64,000 bases of DNA from Epiperipatus broadwayi. Taxonomy: Eukaryota > Onychophora > Udeonychophora > Euonychophora > Peripatidae. Made by a program: the position numbers and the translations under genes. This document shows, piece after piece, positions 59,401-64,000 of the stretch; position 1 is the first letter of the stretch; each line of letters starts with the position of its first letter. The stretch is from contig JAQFVV010006711.1 of the NCBI GenBank assembly GCA_028023455.1, forward strand, positions 188,001-252,000, in the 5' to 3' direction. A model generated the notes under the pieces. It saw only the letters and a program-made list of their open reading frames with translations. It did not search any database and was not told the DNA's origin.

Positions 59401-61203
59401 AAAAGAATTTTAAATAATCTTTAACGATTGAATGATTGAATACATGCGTGCTATGCTGGGTGATCATTGTAGTATATTTATATAAATAAATAAACTATAC
59501 TGAAAAAGGTATGTGTATATATAGTTATAAAGCAAAGTTTGTTTATACAAATCTATATTGATGATAAATAATAATATAAATTATAAAACAAATCATTATT
59601 TTTAATGTCTCAATATGATTAGTGGTATATAATAATATACTTATATGACCATTACTGTAAAATTTATATAATAGCTGTAAGGGGGGGGGGAGGGAGGTTG
59701 AAGAAATAAAATCATGATGCCATATATTTATGGTCTGATATTATTCGTATATATATACACTAAAGATGGTAGCAAAATGTAGTCAAAAGAAGCTTTTTTT
59801 GTGTTATATATACAATATTTTTTGTTAAATAATCTTTTTTGATATTTATTTATGAGAAAAAAAAACATTTTTGTTTCTATTTTACATATGAAAAATGTTA
59901 AACTGTAAATAATAATAAATTATTACTACTTATTAACTATAAGTAATCTATCCTATCAGTTTACCCATAACTTGAACTGACAAATTCATGTTAAAAGAAC
60001 TAGCTTCATAGTTCTTTCAGTGAGCAACTGCCAATCTTGCAACATATTACATAAACACTCCCTTATAACTACCAAAACAAAAATCAATTACATTTTGAAA
60101 CATGAAATAACAACACCAAATTTTTTGAGTATATATATTCTGTCATGCTACTTTTTTTGATTGTTTCTTATGTAATTTAGGATATTTATGGTATTTTTTT
60201 ATTTATTTATGAAAAGCAATTTGATCCAAAATTAGGTAAGCAGGAATTTATTTGTTTGGTTAGTAGAGTAGAAAAATGTAAGATTTGCACATTATAAAAT
60301 CATCTGTTTACTGTATTTTGCGATTTGGGAAATTTTGATAATACCAGTGATAGATACTCGCTGATTTTTACAAGACCAACTTCTCTAATAAATATCCATC
60401 AGTGAACGACTTCAAATTTAAAAAAATATATATTTGTTTTATTTTTATTTTAAAAAATTTAAGAATCAAAATAATAATTGTTGCTAATAGGTTTAAGAAG
60501 TTCATAATTTTTTAAAAATACACTTTCTTTTCTCATTGTTTGCATTCTAGTAATAAGATGTAGGACCACTATTTGTATTAAGAGTAGGTTAATTTTTTTT
60601 TAATGAATTAGAAAGCAATATTACCTTCATAATATTTTGTTAATTTTTTTTAGATATTATAACAATTGAATATTAGTTAAAAGTGTGCTGTTTCTGTAGA
60701 AATTCAAGCTTTATATTATAAATTCAAATAATTCAAATTTGCATGTTTGTTGTATGCTGTATGCACAACAAAGTGGTTTCTTTTTTATAAACTAAAGTTG
60801 AGTGCACTTTCGGTGAAGTTTACCAAACACCTTCTGTTGACATTGTGTACTATCTATTACATAAATGGGGAAAAAACTATAATACTGCATATATTTTAAT
60901 TATAAAAAAAAAAGTTTTGTATTTCATTATTAATCCTTATTGCAAATCTAGTTTTTTAAATATATGTTTAAGTGTTTATATTGATTGGTCAGAGACAAGT
61001 TAGAATAAGCTGGTATAAATTATTTGATTCATTCTAGTATATATTATTGTGATGGTTTAGTTATTTTCATTTTTATATGAAAGGCTAAAGATAAGTTTGA
61101 CTATTCTAGTGCCAATCATTTAGTTTGGCATGCTTTATAATTTTATTCTTTTAATTATTTTATTTATTATATTATATGCTTTATCAAACAAAAAAAAATT
61201 TGA

Positions 61204-61268
61204 CAAGCGTTGGTGGTTGAGCGGTCAGCACAGCACCTTACAAGCAGTTGTCCCTGTTCGCTTCCCTG
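61204..61268 (+). repeat. tRNA-derived fragment
   Basis: gttggtggttgagcggtcag resembles the A-box half of a tRNA, and ctgttcgcttccctg about 40 bases later resembles a B box. The acceptor stem does not pair, so this is a SINE head or tRNA relic. Confidence 0.4.
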
Positions 61269-64000
61269 CTTTGATACATGAAAAAAAAAAATTGTTCTAT
61301 AATTTAAAAATCTTTACTTAGTTAGACTGCTCAGTAGCAATTGATATTATGGACATCACTGCATTAATCTTTCACTAAAAAAAAAATTGGGAGCAGAAAG
61401 TTTTATTAATTATTACCTATATATTTTTTCTTCTATATTTATAAAAAATAATTAAGATAGAATATTTAATTAATGTTTTGGATAAGATTTTATTTTTTAT
61501 TTCTATTTGAAAAAAAAAAGTTATATATATACATATTTTTTTTGACGATCACAATACTTTATTAGTCTGAAATTCAAACAAGTTTAGATGGGTTTTAAAA
61601 TGTATGCTGTCATCTGTTATAAAAGTAGAAAATAGAGATGCTTTTATTTTTGAAACAAGTTTTAAAACGAATTTTAAAAAAAGAAAAAAAAAGTTATTTG
61701 GCAGTGCTGTTAAAAAGTCAGATAATCCTTTCATAAAAAAAAGTAATTTATTTCTTTTCTTAACTAATTAAGGATGCTGAAGACATCTGCATAAAAACAG
61801 GTGAGCAATACTTCTTTTTTTATTTGGTAGTGATAAGTATGTGTTATTAATAATTCAAGTGAAACTAAAGAAAGTTGTTATAGTCTAGTTTTTTTGCCTT
61901 CTTTAATCGATATGGTGCATGATATTGACATTTTAATCTAAGTTATAATCAACATATAAACATAAAAAAAAAATGTCAGTTTAATTAAATTGAACTACTG
62001 TGTGTGGGTGTATAATAATAATTATCTTAGTAAGACATAGCTAGTCTTTTTGGTATATATTTGGCATTATGAGGGTTAGATTGAGTTTGCTGTTTATAGA
62101 CATAAAATTATAATATATTACACTCTCAGCAGTATTCTAAAAGAAATTGAGAGTTAAAAGTAAATAATTTTTAGTTTATTAAATAATATTTAGAAAATTT
62201 TGTTCATGCTAATTCTAAAATATAAAGAATTATATTTTTGAATATTTGCTGACTTAAAATTTTATTAATATATATATACAAGTGCACATTAAATAGAGAT
62301 CTGATTATGTATACAGTATGTTAAAAAAGTTTTATGTTGTATATATACAGTAGAACCTCTGTATCAGCTATATTTTTGTTTCAAGACATTCTATTAGAGT
62401 GTATGAATTAGTGCATAATAGCTCTCACTTTATTACTCTGTATAATGGGATCATTATAATCTTACAGAAATAAAAACATTGAAAATACACACATTGTTAT
62501 TTAAGTATAGATATCTTAACATTTACATATATATATAATTCTATGTTATATTAAAAAAATTAGTATAGTATATACACATTCTTAATTGTTAATAAAAATA
62601 GGTATTTAGAAGCAGAACTTTTTTTTTTTTTAAATATTCTTTTTTTGATATGTGTATAAGTTAAGTCATGATTTATTTATCATTTTATCTCTGGTTAAAT
62701 CAACATTTTTTTTTTTTTAAAAATTAACTAGACTTGCTTGTACTGTTGACTATAGATTAAGACTTTAAAAAGTGTTAGAAGCAATTTTCTTTTTTTGTTT
62801 TTTTCATCTTAATTTAGCAATGATCTTTTTCTTCCTCTCTCACCTCAACTTTATCAATGGTAGATTTTAAAGAAAAGAAAATTAAGTAAATTGATAAGAG
62901 TAAGTTTTTTCATATTTTAAGTTAGAAAAGAAATATAGTACCTAAGCATAGTAATCAATAAAGCAAGTCATATATAGCATCACATTGCTTTTATAATCTT
63001 GTATTTGAGCTTTAGTATCTAAGCATTTTGATTGTATATAAAATCACCTGATTTCACTATATATTTTTTTCAATTTTTTTCCCTGGATGTATTGCTGAAA
63101 TGAATGAAGTTTTATTTTTTATTTTCACTCTCCAATTTTTATATTTTTGTTCTAGGCATTCGTTCAATAAATAAAATTACTCTAAAAATTAAATTAACTT
63201 TACAAAAACAAAACTAAACATAAATATTATTATCAAAAACAAGACCAAAAAATAAACAATTTTTCCAAAATTGTATATTTTTCGGTTGTAACTTGCTAAA
63301 GCATAACTTTAAATAATGAAATTATATAAAAAAATTTAAATTGAACATATTAAAAAAAAAAAAAAATGAAATAATGATTTTAACAGTTTTTAACAAAATT
63401 TGTTTCTATCTTTTTTAGTCTCTGATGCTGAGAAAATTTTGCTTGATTAATTTGCTCTAAAACTTTCTGATAAAATCAATGAAAATTTAATAAAATGTTA
63501 TAAAAAATAAATAATGAAAAGGCAAATAAATTTTATATAAATTTATTTCATTTTTACATTATAATCAAAAGGACCATGCAGTGCAAGCACTCTGCTCAAT
63601 ATGATTAGCTTTTATTTAGTTATTTTTAATTTCTATGGCTGGTGACACTTTCTTTTGCTTGAATTTTTTATCCCCAGTAATTCCTGATATCTAGATATTA
63701 TAATTAATTCTAATTATAAGTTCTGCTTTTAAAACAGACATTGATGTTGCAGTATCCTCAGATGTCTGATGGATATATGAATATAAGAGATTAATTACAT
63801 ATTGTAACAGTATATAATATGCCGTTACATTATTTTAAAATTAAAATAAAAAGATCGCAAATAAAAATTGGTTTAAATATAGTTTTACTTTTCAATATTA
63901 TGTAACAAAAAACACTTATTTATAATTGTTAACAAAGAAGAAGATATAAATTAATATTAAAGTTTATCGGCTTAACGTTTTCGCGGATCCATGCCTCATA

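Larger units (their letters stand above)
59264..64000. other. AT-rich DNA with microsatellites, no gene seen
   Basis: Contains (AAT)n then (CAT)n at 59342-59400, a G run at 59682-59691, many A/T runs, and a tRNA-like fragment near 61205. The open frames at 61130-61321 and 61549-61734 are AT-biased and unrecognised. Confidence 0.55.

Overview
The window reads as intergenic or intronic DNA from an AT-rich metazoan genome, roughly three-quarters A+T by eye. I found no intact host gene. No bacterial gene organisation is present. The recognisable content is transposable elements typical of invertebrate animals: hAT, mariner, non-LTR and Ty3/gypsy elements, palindromic repeats, minisatellites and long poly-A/T runs. 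The species cannot be named from this sequence. Five arginine-context TGA stops in the gypsy pol gene suggest CpG methylation decay, which would fit a methylating invertebrate such as a mollusc or cnidarian; that is inference.

Layout. 0-1 kb: 3' part of a hAT transposase gene (minus) with a hAT end. 1.8-3.6 kb: large nested palindromic repeat (family A) enclosing a 642-bp near-perfect hairpin. 4.0 kb and 6.9 kb: small MITE-like elements. 9.9-11.6 kb: non-autonomous DNA transposon with 35-bp inverted ends and an internal minisatellite that resembles those ends. 12.9-13.8 kb: decayed non-LTR reverse transcriptase. 14.2-15.5 kb: decayed hAT transposase followed by a 404-bp hAT MITE. 19.1-21.0 kb: CpG-richer segment with a 64-bp duplication. 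27.4-28.2 kb: palindromic family C. 34.8-35.4 kb: internally deleted mariner. 37.3 kb: 3' end of a non-LTR element. 38.7-39.1 kb: minisatellite. 41.1-43.2 kb: another decayed hAT transposase. 46.2-47.7 kb: palindromic and tandem family B. 47.7-59.3 kb: a family A copy split by a 10.9-kb Ty3/gypsy LTR retrotransposon. 59.3-64 kb: AT-rich sequence with microsatellites.

Main finding. The three palindromic families (A, B, C) each carry a sequence that folds by hand into a type I hammerhead self-cleaving ribozyme: CUGANGA core, short stem II, GAAA, very short stem III, and a stem I with an internal loop. Stems differ between families but keep pairing, which is covariation-like support. In family B two ribozymes lie head to tail 458 bp apart, the layout expected of retrozyme or Penelope-like elements that release unit-length RNA. 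Families A and B are flanked by 15-bp and 13-bp direct repeats respectively, which would fit retrotransposition.

Gypsy element. It has 2.58-kb LTRs, a lysine-type primer binding site, gag, protease, RT, RNase H and integrase, all disrupted by frameshifts and five in-frame TGA codons. Each LTR contains an exon-like 73-codon open frame of unknown origin and an antisense open frame. It inserted next to the stem I of a family A ribozyme, giving a 4-bp target duplication (atgt).
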